Below the pieces are notes generated by a model. The model ran no database searches and had not been told where the DNA came from. It saw only the letters and a list, made by a program, of their open reading frames with translations. Both the position numbers and the translations under genes were made by a program. This document shows positions 54,165 to 62,315 of a stretch of DNA of 64,000 nt, one piece after another (the first letter of the stretch is position 1; every line of letters begins with the position of its first letter). The DNA lies in contig NZ_JABEZU010000001.1 in the NCBI RefSeq assembly GCF_013149785.1, positions 124,001-188,000 of the forward strand, written 5' to 3'. This DNA is from Isoptericola halotolerans. Lineage in GTDB: Bacteria > Actinomycetota > Actinomycetes > Actinomycetales > Cellulomonadaceae.

Positions 54165-55052
54165 ATGGCCACGGCTGCGCACCCGGTCGAGCGGCTGCGG
54201 GCCCGGGTCGGCGACGCCCTGTTCCTCAAGGTCGCCGGTCCGGACGGGCACGCCGCTCGGGACCGCATCCACCTGACCCCCGGCCCGCGATGGTTCGCCC
54301 CGGGGAGCCCGATGCGGCGCGTCCACGCCGACGCGGCGACGTTCGTCGGTGGGCTGCGGGCCCTGCTGCTGCAGTCGCTGCACCCGCTCGCCATGGCGGG
54401 GGTCGCCGGGCACTCGGGATACCGCGGCGACCCGTGGGGGCGGCTGGCCAGGACGTCGACGTTCCTGGCCACGACGACGTTCGCCCCGGCCGCCGACGCC
54501 CAGGAGATCGTCGACCGTGTGCGCGCGGTGCACGAGCGGGTCCGGGGCCGCGCGCCGGACGGGCGGCCGTACCGTGCGAGCGACCCGCACCTGCTGACCT
54601 GGGTGCATGTCGCCGAGGCGGACTCGTTCCTCGCTGCCCACCAGCGCTACGGCGAGCGACGCCTCACGGCGTCGGAGGCCGACGAGTACGTGGCGCAGTC
54701 GGGCCGGGTCGCGCGAGCGCTCGGGGCCGTCGTCGTGCCGGAGACGGTGGCCGAGCTGCATGACGTGCTGGAGGGGTACCGCCCGGAGCTGACGGCCGGC
54801 GCGGAGGCGCTCGACACCGCCCGGTTCCTGCTGCGCGAGCCGCCGTTGCCGTGGCTGGTGCGACCTCCGTACCGGTTGCTCGCGGCCGGTGCGGTGTCGC
54901 TGCTGCCCGTCTGGGCGCGGGACGAGCTCCGCCTCGGCACCTGGTTCGACCGTGCGTGCGGGGGTCCGGCGGGAAGCGTGGCCGTGCGGGCGATCCGCTG
55001 GGGACTGGGCCCGGCGGACAGCCGCGACCGCCTGGGCGAGCAGACCTCCTGA
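54165..55052 (+). CDS. MpaB-family oxygenase (DUF2236)
   Basis: A 295-residue protein of the MpaB/latex-clearing-like DUF2236 family, with the family pattern LLQSLHPLAMAGVAGHSGYRGDPWGRL and DPHLLTWVHVAEADSF. Relatives are heme-containing oxygenases or unknown enzymes. The conserved His residues are heme-ligand candidates. ATG 54165 follows GATACT (54153-54158) by 6 bases, a leaderless arrangement. Confidence 0.87.
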   Translation: MATAAHPVERLRARVGDALFLKVAGPDGHAARDRIHLTPGPRWFAPGSPMRRVHADAATFVGGLRALLLQSLHPLAMAGVAGHSGYRGDPWGRLARTSTFLATTTFAPAADAQEIVDRVRAVHERVRGRAPDGRPYRASDPHLLTWVHVAEADSFLAAHQRYGERRLTASEADEYVAQSGRVARALGAVVVPETVAELHDVLEGYRPELTAGAEALDTARFLLREPPLPWLVRPPYRLLAAGAVSLLPVWARDELRLGTWFDRACGGPAGSVAVRAIRWGLGPADSRDRLGEQTS

Positions 55053-55167
55053 CCCGAGCCTGCCACCGGTCTCCACCTGCCGACGGAGCCGAGATCTCCT
55101 GCTCGCGACGGATCCGTGCCGGGGGCAACTACAGGCACGATGGTGCTTCCCGACGAAGGAGACTCCT

Positions 55168-56412
55168 GTGCGACGTCGCACCCGATCCGCCATCGCCCTC
55201 GCCACCGCCGCCCTCGTGGCCACCCCGCTGCTGTCGGCCCCGGCGCACGCCTCGACGGACGGCCCGTTGCCCGGGCCGTCGCGCGAGGCCCTCGTCGACG
55301 CGCTGTCCGTCGCCCGGCAGGACGCGCAGCCGCGCACGGACGCCACGGCGCCGGCCGCACCGGCGTGGGGCGCCGTCCTCGACGCCACGCTCGACGAGGT
55401 CGTGGCCGGCCCCGTGGTGGGTGTGACGGCCCGCCTCGAGACCCCGGACCTGACCTGGCGGGGGTCGGCCGGGGCGCGGGAGCACGAGCGTGCGGCCCCG
55501 GCCCGCCCGCAGGACCGGTTCCGGGCGTCCAGCATCACCAAGCCGATGATCGCGACGCTCGTGCTGCAGGAGGTCGAGGCCGGCACCTGGTCCCTGGACA
55601 CCACGGTCGACGAGGTGCTGCCCGGTCTGCTCGAGGTCGACGTGACCATCGAGCAGCTGCTGTCCCACCGTTCGGGTCTGCCCGAGCACCTGGGTGCGCT
55701 CCTCCAGAGCCGCCTGACCGACCCCGACGACTTCGACGAGCAGTGGCAGGCCGTGGGACAGGTGTACCCGGTGGCCGATCACCTCGCGGTGATCCGGGCC
55801 CTGGCGCGGGAGTTCGAGCCCGGGGCAGACTTCCACTACTCGAACGCCGGCTACGTCGTGCTGCGCCTCCTGCTGGAGGAGGTCACCGGCGAGGAGGTCG
55901 ACGACCTGCTGGAGAAGCGGGTCTTCAAGCCCGCCGGCATGCGCCACACCGACTACCCGCAGAAGCCGGGGGCTCGGGGCCCCTACCTCGCGGGCGCGGC
56001 CTACACCGGCGAGCTCGGCGCCGGCACGTACTCGTTGCCCCACTTCCACCCGAGCTTCTTCGACGCGGCCGGTGCCGTGACGACCACCACGGCCGACCTG
56101 CACGCGTTCACCGAGGCGCTGCTCGGCGGCGAGCTGCTCGCCCCGGCCACCGTCGCGGACATGATCGACCCGCGCTCGGACGACTTCTACGGCCTGGGGA
56201 TCTACCGGCTGCCGGACCCGTGCGTCCCGGGCGAGCACCTCTACGGGCACGACGGCGCCGGGATCGGGTCGCTGTCGATGGTGCTGGCGTCGCTCGACGG
56301 CGAGCGCCGGTTCTCCTACGGGCTGACGGGCCGGGACTACACGGTCCCGCCGGGCCAGATGCAGGACGGTGCCGCCGCGGTGCTGAACACCCTGGCGGCC
56401 GCGACCTGCTGA
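55168..56412 (+). CDS. Secreted class C beta-lactamase-fold serine hydrolase
   Basis: A 414-residue exported enzyme. GTG 55168 has AAGGAG 6 bases upstream. The signal peptide (about residues 1-28) ends APAHA. The beta-lactamase/DD-peptidase motifs are S-I-T-K (SxxK), Y-S-N (YxN) and H-D-G near the C-terminus. It is likely a D-alanyl-D-alanine carboxypeptidase or esterase acting on the wall; true beta-lactamase activity is less likely. Confidence 0.9.
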   Translation: MRRRTRSAIALATAALVATPLLSAPAHASTDGPLPGPSREALVDALSVARQDAQPRTDATAPAAPAWGAVLDATLDEVVAGPVVGVTARLETPDLTWRGSAGAREHERAAPARPQDRFRASSITKPMIATLVLQEVEAGTWSLDTTVDEVLPGLLEVDVTIEQLLSHRSGLPEHLGALLQSRLTDPDDFDEQWQAVGQVYPVADHLAVIRALAREFEPGADFHYSNAGYVVLRLLLEEVTGEEVDDLLEKRVFKPAGMRHTDYPQKPGARGPYLAGAAYTGELGAGTYSLPHFHPSFFDAAGAVTTTTADLHAFTEALLGGELLAPATVADMIDPRSDDFYGLGIYRLPDPCVPGEHLYGHDGAGIGSLSMVLASLDGERRFSYGLTGRDYTVPPGQMQDGAAAVLNTLAAATC

Positions 56413-56594
56413 CGGTCTGCCGCGGGTGACGCCCGCGCGACGCAGGGCCGCGCCGTCCACCTCCCGTTCACGCAGGTGTCGGGTGATCGTCACCGGCGAG
56501 CCGCGTCGACGCCATGCGGTGCCACGAGGATCGGGGGACCTCGGGCCCGGGAGACAGAGGGCCCGAGGTCCGCCGACGTCGTGGGGGAGGGGCC

Positions 56595-57074
56595 GTGGTC
56601 ACCGTCCGGGTCGAGAAGCGCAAGCCCTGCGGGCGCGTGCGCCGCACGTGGTCGGCGCAGACGCTCGGTGCCGACGTGTGGGGCGACTGGTTCTCGGTGC
56701 CGGACGACGGCGGCGTCCTGCTCCTGCCCGTCGCCGACCCGTGGGTCGCCTGGTTCCGCACCGACGGCTCCGTCCGGGTGGACATCGCCACGACCGTGGT
56801 GGCCGCTTCCCCTGTGTGCTCGTTCGTGGACCTGGACGTCGACGTCGAGCGGGATGCCGACGGCACGGTGCGGCTGCTCGACGCCGACGACCTGCTGGAA
56901 CGCGGTCCGTCCTACCCGCGGGCGTGGGTGGAGCTGGCGTGGGAGGCATGGCGTGAGGTCGGGCAGGAGGTCATGTCCCGTGCCGAGCCGTTCGGGACGG
57001 CGTCGGTCGCCTGGCTGGGCACGTCTCAGTCGTCGTCGCGGGTGATGTCGCCGGACTGCGGGTCGACGCGGTAG
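56595..57074 (+). CDS. DUF402 domain protein
   Basis: A 159-residue protein with the DUF402 pattern (VRRTWSAQTLGADVWGDW, then LLLPVADPWVAWFR, VDIAT and VDLDVDV). Relatives include nucleotide phosphatases and RNA-associated domains. GGGGGAGG precedes GTG 56595 by 5 bases, which decides the start. Its 3' end overlaps the convergent lipoprotein gene by 49 bases. Confidence 0.78.
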   Translation: MVTVRVEKRKPCGRVRRTWSAQTLGADVWGDWFSVPDDGGVLLLPVADPWVAWFRTDGSVRVDIATTVVAASPVCSFVDLDVDVERDADGTVRLLDADDLLERGPSYPRAWVELAWEAWREVGQEVMSRAEPFGTASVAWLGTSQSSSRVMSPDCGSTR

Positions 57075-57679
57075 TCCACGTCGTCGCCCTGCTCGTCCAC
57101 CGTCACGGACCAGTACCAGCGACCGTCGTCCTCGTCGATCTCGGCGTCGTCGAAGGTGCCGTCGGACTGCGCCATGACCTGCTCCACGGCGTCCGCGAGC
57201 ATGATCGCGGCGGCGTCGAGGGCGCTCCGGTCGTCGCTGTCGAGGTCGTCGTCCTCGGTGCCCACCACGGCGCCGACGGCGTCGACCTCGACCTCGACCG
57301 TCCGGTCCTCGACCGCCACGTCGACCTCCCAGGTGGCGTCGTCGTCGGCGTCGTCGATGGCGTACGCGGTGCCGCCCGCGTGCTCCTCCGCCACGGTGAT
57401 CGCGAGCAGCGCGGCGGCGGTGGCGTCACCCGACTCGGCCCCGCCGTCCGTGTCGTCCGTGTCGTCCATGGGGTCGCTGGTCTCGGTGCCGTCCTCGCCG
57501 GTGCCGTCCTCGCCGGCGGCGTCGTCGTCGGGAGCGCTCGACTGCCCGGGGCTGCCGGCCAGGAACTCGTCGTCGCCCGGGGTGGCAGGGTTGTCGTCCC
57601 CGCCGCCGCAGGCCGTGAGGGCCAGCGCGAGCGTCAGGGTGAGGGCCGGTGCTGCCGTGCGGCGCATGAGGTTGCTCAT
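57026..57679 (-). CDS. Lipoprotein with PepSY-like domains
   Basis: A 217-residue lipoprotein with lipobox LALTAC near residue 23, followed by a highly acidic linker (Asp/Glu/Gly/Thr, about residues 25-80). Two PepSY-like repeats are present (about 85-145 and 150-217, ending YRVDPQSGDITRDDD). PepSY domains often inhibit or sense extracytoplasmic proteases. It faces the TipA-type regulator's upstream region. Confidence 0.8.
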   Translation of the reverse strand: MSNLMRRTAAPALTLTLALALTACGGGDDNPATPGDDEFLAGSPGQSSAPDDDAAGEDGTGEDGTETSDPMDDTDDTDGGAESGDATAAALLAITVAEEHAGGTAYAIDDADDDATWEVDVAVEDRTVEVEVDAVGAVVGTEDDDLDSDDRSALDAAAIMLADAVEQVMAQSDGTFDDAEIDEDDGRWYWSVTVDEQGDDVDYRVDPQSGDITRDDD

Positions 57680-57751
57680 GTCTCGATCCTGCGTCGATCA
57701 CCTTGTTCTCGCATGAGCCCACGATGAGAGGTCCCTCATCCAGGTCCGCCC

Positions 57752-57782
57752 TTGCGCTTGACGCGACGTCAACCTCTAGCGT
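57752..57782 (+). promoter_or_regulatory. MerR-type promoter of the TipA-like gene
   Basis: TTGCGC (57752-57757) and TAGCGT (57777-57782) are separated by 19 bases, the long spacer typical of MerR-activated promoters. An inverted repeat TTGACG-CGA-CGTCAA (57758-57772) fills the spacer. The gene start lies 7 bases after the -10 box. Confidence 0.7.
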
Positions 57783-57789
57783 CGTGGAC

Positions 57790-58548
57790 ATGACCCGTTC
57801 CATCCAGGACGTCGCCCGCCTCGCCGGTGTCTCGAGCCGCACCCTGCGTCACTACGACCAGATCGGTCTCCTGCCGCCGTCGAGCACGGGAGCCGGTGGG
57901 CTGCGCCACTACGACGACGGAGCGATCCGCCGTCTGCAGCGCATCCTGCTGCTGCGCGAGGTCGGCCTCCCGCTGACCGAGATCGCCGACGTCCTGGACG
58001 CCCAGACCGATGAGGCCGCGGCCCTGCGGGGCCACCTCGACGTGCTGCGGGACGAGCGCGGCCGGATCGACCGGCAGATCGCCTCGGTGGAACGGACACT
58101 GACCGCACTGGAGAAGAGGAGGCCGATCATGGCCGAGGAGATGCTCGACGGGTTCGACCACACGCAGTACCAGGAGGAGGTGACCGCTCGCTGGGGCGCC
58201 GACGCCTACGCGGCGTCGGACGCCTGGTGGCGAGGGCTCGGCGCCGAGGGGCAGGCCGAGTGGAAGGCGCGTCTCGACGCGCTGAACGCCGACTGGGTCG
58301 ACGCCGCCGGACGGGACGTCGACCCGACGTCCCACGAGGCGCAGGAGCTCGCCGCGCGCCACGTCCAGTGGCTGGGCTCGGTCCCGGGCACGCCCCGGGC
58401 CGACGACGGGGGCCCGCTGCGGGACTACGTCGTCGGGCTCGCCGAGATGTACGTCGCCGACCCGCGGTTCGCCGCGAACTACGGCGGCGGGGACGGCGCG
58501 GCGTTCGTCCGCGACGCGCTGCTCGCCTTCGCCGAGCGGGAGCTGTAG
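57790..58548 (+). CDS. TipA-type MerR regulator (thiostrepton-responsive family)
   Basis: A 252-residue protein with a MerR N-terminal domain (QDVARLAGVSSRTLRHYDQIGLLPP) and coiled coil, then a C-terminal TipAS antibiotic-binding domain (about residues 115-252, with MLDGFDHTQYQEEVTARWG). TipAL binds thiopeptides such as thiostrepton covalently through a Cys; no cysteine is seen at the usual place here, so binding may be non-covalent or of other drugs. It shares 70 bases of 3' overlap with the opposite-strand membrane protein. Confidence 0.88.
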   Translation: MTRSIQDVARLAGVSSRTLRHYDQIGLLPPSSTGAGGLRHYDDGAIRRLQRILLLREVGLPLTEIADVLDAQTDEAAALRGHLDVLRDERGRIDRQIASVERTLTALEKRRPIMAEEMLDGFDHTQYQEEVTARWGADAYAASDAWWRGLGAEGQAEWKARLDALNADWVDAAGRDVDPTSHEAQELAARHVQWLGSVPGTPRADDGGPLRDYVVGLAEMYVADPRFAANYGGGDGAAFVRDALLAFAEREL

Positions 58549-59786
58549 GCGTCGACCACCTGGTGGCCGCTGTGCTGCTGGAACGCCTCGACGAGGCGGT
58601 CCGGGTCCGCGACCTGGTCGAGCCGGATCACCACGGGTGACCCGTGCCGCTCGTGCTGCTCCCGCGCCGCGGCCTCGGCGTCGCCGGAGTACATCCGGCG
58701 CACCGAGGTCGTCGCCCGTGCGGCGACCTCGCGCGGGTCGCGCAGCCGGACCACGAGGAGCCGGGCACCGTCCTGCTGGTCGAGGCGCAGCCCCAGGACC
58801 TCGGCCCAGCGCACCCGGCCGACGTCGACGGCGGAGGTGCGTTCCCGGAACCCGGACGCGTCGACCACCGCGGCCGGGCCAGGCCCCAGCCGGTGGTGCG
58901 GCATGGCCTCCCGTCCGTGGGTCAGCCATCCCACGCCGACGACCAGCAGGCACAGGAACGCGACCAACCAGTCTCCTGTGACGCTGCCCGTCACGAGGCT
59001 GTCGAGGTCGGCGATCACGGCGGTCAGCAGGACGGCCAGCACGAGGGAAGCCGCGACCGGCAGCGTCCACCCGACGACGGCGAGCGCCGTCCGCCGGACC
59101 GTGTGGTGCCACGGTCGGGCGGCGTGCAGGGTCTCGCCCGCACCACTGTCCGCCGTGGTCGCGCGGACCCCGAACCGGCCGAACGCCTCGACGAGCTCCT
59201 CTGCCGAGACCGCGAGGCGGGTCAGGTCGAGGAGCAGCGGCGTGCCGTGCTGCGCGATGCGGGAACGGGCCTCGGCCGCTTCGCGCTCGCCGCGCTGCGG
59301 GACGACCAGCCGCTGCGGGTCCTTGACGTGCACGGCCAGCCGCGGGCCGTCGTCGTGCACGACCTGGACCGAGGTGATCTGCTTCCAGCGCACCAGCTCG
59401 GTCTTGCCCCCGGGGCCGGGCCGGTGGTGGAGGCCGGTGCGGTCCAGCACGAGCGGGGTGTCGCGGGCGACGGCGCGCAGCAGGAGTCTGCGGACCACCA
59501 GCACGACGGCGCCGAGCACGAGCACGAGGGGGCCGGCCGCGAGCGCGAGGGTCAACGCCCACACCTCGTAGCGCCAGTAGGTGAAGGGCGTGCTGGTGCT
59601 GGCCGCGTAGTCGGCCCAGTCGCCTCGCAGGCCCCACGACCAGGTCGCGACGCTCGTCGCGACGACGAGGAGCGCGGGCAGCAGGAACGTCGGGACCACC
59701 CAGGGGGCGAGCGAGCGGCCCGCAGCTCGGCCGGTACGCCAGCCCACCGTGATCGCTTCGTCGTCGGACGTCGTCGGTGCACTCAT
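58479..59786 (-). CDS. Membrane protein with internal duplication
   Basis: A 435-residue membrane protein. Two membrane-helix pairs are each followed by a PH-like soluble domain; both contain an HG(T/S)P-hydrophobic-L...LVEAF motif (HGTPLLLDLTRLAVSAEELVEAF and HGSPVVIRLDQVADPDRLVEAF). This shows an ancient internal duplication. Function unknown. The ATG at 59786 has no strong ribosome site. It overlaps the TipA-like gene end. Confidence 0.78.
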   Translation of the reverse strand: MSAPTTSDDEAITVGWRTGRAAGRSLAPWVVPTFLLPALLVVATSVATWSWGLRGDWADYAASTSTPFTYWRYEVWALTLALAAGPLVLVLGAVVLVVRRLLLRAVARDTPLVLDRTGLHHRPGPGGKTELVRWKQITSVQVVHDDGPRLAVHVKDPQRLVVPQRGEREAAEARSRIAQHGTPLLLDLTRLAVSAEELVEAFGRFGVRATTADSGAGETLHAARPWHHTVRRTALAVVGWTLPVAASLVLAVLLTAVIADLDSLVTGSVTGDWLVAFLCLLVVGVGWLTHGREAMPHHRLGPGPAAVVDASGFRERTSAVDVGRVRWAEVLGLRLDQQDGARLLVVRLRDPREVAARATTSVRRMYSGDAEAAAREQHERHGSPVVIRLDQVADPDRLVEAFQQHSGHQVVDAYSSRSAKASSASRTNAAPSPPP

Positions 59787-59848
59787 CCCCCCATCATCGC
59801 CGCCCGGCCGCGGACGGCGGGCGGTGCGCGGCGTGTGAGACTGGCCGG

Positions 59849-60274
59849 GTGAGCGAGAACTGGGCCCAGCAGCGCACCGAGGCGGCTCGGGAGCACGCCG
59901 CTCGGCTGGCCGCCCGGCAGGACGCCGAGCACCGTCGCGCCGAGGCGATGCTCGCCGACTTCGTCCGGGCCGCGCGGACCGCCGGTCTCGAGCCCGAGCC
60001 GCTCCAGGTCAAGGGGTACGGCGGCCGGGGGACGGCCCGCACGTCGCTGCGCGGCTGGTACCTCCGGACCGACCGGACGGCAGCGGTGTCGACGGACGGT
60101 GACTTCTACGTGCTCACCGCTCCGCTGAGCCTGCTCGACCGGCTGCGTGGCGTGCGCCCGGAGCCGAAACGGCCCCCGCTCGTGCTCGGCGCGGGGGGCA
60201 AGGACGGGGACTCCATCGACCTCGACGTCGCCCTGGGGCGGTTGATGCCCGGGTGGGACGGGTCGCCCCGGTAG
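59849..60274 (+). CDS. Hypothetical protein, 141 residues
   Basis: A soluble protein with a charged helical N-terminus (WAQQRTEAAREHAARLAARQ) and a beta-rich C-terminal half (YGGRGTARTSLRGWYLRTD). No family recognised. GTG 59849 follows GAGACT by 6 bases, a leaderless arrangement. Longer upstream starts lack support. Confidence 0.7.
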   Translation: MSENWAQQRTEAAREHAARLAARQDAEHRRAEAMLADFVRAARTAGLEPEPLQVKGYGGRGTARTSLRGWYLRTDRTAAVSTDGDFYVLTAPLSLLDRLRGVRPEPKRPPLVLGAGGKDGDSIDLDVALGRLMPGWDGSPR

Positions 60275-60284
60275 CACCAGGGCC

Positions 60285-60395
60285 TCACGCGAACGGCACC
60301 ACGACGGTGACGGTGAGGATGCCGGGAAGGATCAGCAGGACCAGCAGGGGGAGCTGCATGAGTCCGGCGAGCAGGACGCGCGACGACGCCGTCAC
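60285..60395 (-). CDS. 36-residue hydrophobic microprotein
   Basis: MTASSRVLLAGLMQLPLLVL continues to a C-terminal VVVPFA, one membrane helix in all. The GTG at 60395 overlaps the stop of the upstream hydrolase gene by 4 bases, and 34 of 36 codons end in G or C. Coupling and codon use support a real small protein, possibly a subunit or regulator of the hydrolase or oxidase. Confidence 0.68.
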   Translation of the reverse strand: MTASSRVLLAGLMQLPLLVLLILPGILTVTVVVPFA

Positions 60396-61375
60396 GGCGG
60401 TACGGGCGGTCCTTCGTCGCACGTCAGTGCGGGGCCGCCCCAGGCGTCGGCCACCACGGCGCCGAGCCCGGGCGTCGCCAGGTACCCGGTCCAGGTGCCG
60501 TCGACACCCTGGACCGCTGCGGCGTGACGCCACGGTGCGGGGTTCTCGACGTGCACGGCCCGCACCTGCCGCTCCCCGGGCAGCGGGAAGGTCGTGGGCG
60601 TCAGGTCGTGCAGCGCGAGGAGGTCCCGCGGGTCGCGCACGTCCACCCACCCTGCGGCGGCGGGCCAGGTGAGCGGGACCGCCAGCATCTCGCGCACGGC
60701 GCGCAGCGCCAGCGGGGACCCCACCGTGCACAGCAGCGGGACCTGCCACCGCTCGTCCGCGGAGCGCAGCACCTCGTAGGCGACGACCGCGCCGAGCGAG
60801 TGTGCGACGACGACGGCGGGCTCGTCGGTCGGGAGCGCCGCGGCCACGCCCTCGTCGATCGCCGCCCGCACCGCGGGCACGTGCAGGTAGGCGTGGACGT
60901 CGCGGGCGAGCAGCAGCACGACGGCGCCGCTGAGGCCGGGCACGAACCGGTCGACCGCGGCCAGCGCCGCGGCCAGGGCGCGGACGAGCGCGTCGGTCAG
61001 GTCCGAGGGGACGACGTCCGTCCGCTCCTCGGTGGAGGGGGCGGTGGCGGCGGTGGCGTCGGGCGGCACCCCGGCTCCGGCGAGCACCTCCCGCGCGAGC
61101 CGCAGGGCGAGGCCGAGCGCGCCGTCGGGCACGTCGGTGAGACGGTACCTCTCCACGGGCGGCGGCCCCGGCTCGTCGACGACCCCGTCGACGCCGCCGA
61201 CCAGGGCGCCGAGGGTGTCGGCGTAGAAGACGAGGGTGGCGTCGTCGCCGGTCACCCGCACCGGTGAGCCGGCCGCACGGAACCCCTGGTCGAGGGCGGC
61301 CAGCCAGGCGGACTTGAGGGACGCGGCGTCCTGGCCCGCGGTGTCGCGGCCGTGCAGGAGCACCAGGCGGGTCAC
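60392..61375 (-). CDS. Alpha/beta hydrolase (lipase-like)
   Basis: A 327-residue hydrolase starting TRLVLLHGRDT, with the nucleophile elbow VVAHSLGAVVAYEVL and a likely C-terminal His in VHVENPAPWRHAA. It shows a lipase or PGAP1-like layout. GTG 61375 overlaps the upstream FAD oxidase stop by 4 bases, so the two are coupled. Confidence 0.82.
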   Translation of the reverse strand: MTRLVLLHGRDTAGQDAASLKSAWLAALDQGFRAAGSPVRVTGDDATLVFYADTLGALVGGVDGVVDEPGPPPVERYRLTDVPDGALGLALRLAREVLAGAGVPPDATAATAPSTEERTDVVPSDLTDALVRALAAALAAVDRFVPGLSGAVVLLLARDVHAYLHVPAVRAAIDEGVAAALPTDEPAVVVAHSLGAVVAYEVLRSADERWQVPLLCTVGSPLALRAVREMLAVPLTWPAAAGWVDVRDPRDLLALHDLTPTTFPLPGERQVRAVHVENPAPWRHAAAVQGVDGTWTGYLATPGLGAVVADAWGGPALTCDEGPPVPP

Positions 61376-62283
61376 GAGGCCACCAGTCCGGCCACCTCGT
61401 CGGCGCACCCCCAGCTCAGGGTCACGCCGGCGCCGCCGTGGCCGTAGCAGTGCACCACGTGCCCCTCCCGTCCGACCCGCACCGTCGGCCGCGCCGGACG
61501 CAGCCCGACGGCGTGTCGCAGCACGCGTGCGTCCCGCACCGCGGGCACGAGCCGGGCGGCGCGCTCCAGGATGTCCGCGGCCGTGGCCGGCGACGCGTCG
61601 CGTCCCCACGCGCCGTCGTCGTCCGTGCCGCCCACCACCACCTCGCCCCGGCGGGGGACCACGTACGTCGGGCCGCTGGCGTCCAGCCACCAGCGGTCCA
61701 GGCCCCACTGCTCCAGCACGACGACCTGGCCGCGCACGGGACGCACGGTGTCGTCGCCGATCAGCTCCCGGGCGCCGAGGCCGGTGGTGTTGACGACGGT
61801 CCCGCCGTCGGGCAGGGCGTCGAGCGTGGCCACCGTGCGCCGCGTGAGGGTGCCGCCCAGCGCCGCCACCCGGTCGGCGAGCCAGCCGAGGTAGTGGGGC
61901 ATGTCGACCACCGGTGCGGTGAAGGTCCAGCCCGCGGTGTACGACGGCGACACGTCGGCCGTGCGTGCCAGGTGCGGCACCGCGTCGCGCCACCACGGGT
62001 CGGGCGGGTTCTCGGCGAAGACCTCGGTGCCGGGCCGCATCCGCACGCCCGACTCGGGCCGCGACGCGGCGAGGCCGGCGAAGGCCTCGAAGGACCGGGC
62101 CGACCACGCGGTGACCCGGTCCTGGGGGAGGGCGAGGTACGGGTACCAGAGGGCCGCGGCGACCGTCGACGTGGTCTCCTGCGGCAGGTCCCGGGCGAGG
62201 ACCTCGACGCGGTGCCCGGCCTCCAGCAGCCGGAGCGCGCACGTCAGACCCATCACACCGGCACCGACGACGATCACGTCCAC
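61372..62283 (-). CDS. D-amino-acid oxidase-like FAD enzyme
   Basis: A 303-residue DAO-family flavoenzyme with dinucleotide motif VIVVGAGVMGLTCALRLLEAGH, the TSTVAAALWYPY segment, a substrate Arg in VGLRPARPTVRV, and the C-terminal HGGAGVTLSWGCA. It probably oxidises D-amino acids to keto acids and hydrogen peroxide. GTG 62283 follows CAGAAT by 7 bases, a leaderless arrangement. First gene of a three-gene coupled unit. Confidence 0.9.
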   Translation of the reverse strand: MDVIVVGAGVMGLTCALRLLEAGHRVEVLARDLPQETTSTVAAALWYPYLALPQDRVTAWSARSFEAFAGLAASRPESGVRMRPGTEVFAENPPDPWWRDAVPHLARTADVSPSYTAGWTFTAPVVDMPHYLGWLADRVAALGGTLTRRTVATLDALPDGGTVVNTTGLGARELIGDDTVRPVRGQVVVLEQWGLDRWWLDASGPTYVVPRRGEVVVGGTDDDGAWGRDASPATAADILERAARLVPAVRDARVLRHAVGLRPARPTVRVGREGHVVHCYGHGGAGVTLSWGCADEVAGLVAS

Positions 62284-62315
62284 GTCCCGGATTCTGGCAC
62301 GGTCGGCGACAGCGA

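Noticed and set aside
60285-60749. A 154-codon version of the microprotein frame
   Set aside because: Its first 118 codons run inside the hydrolase gene in another frame and are Arg/Pro/Gly-rich; only the coupled 36-codon part is supported.
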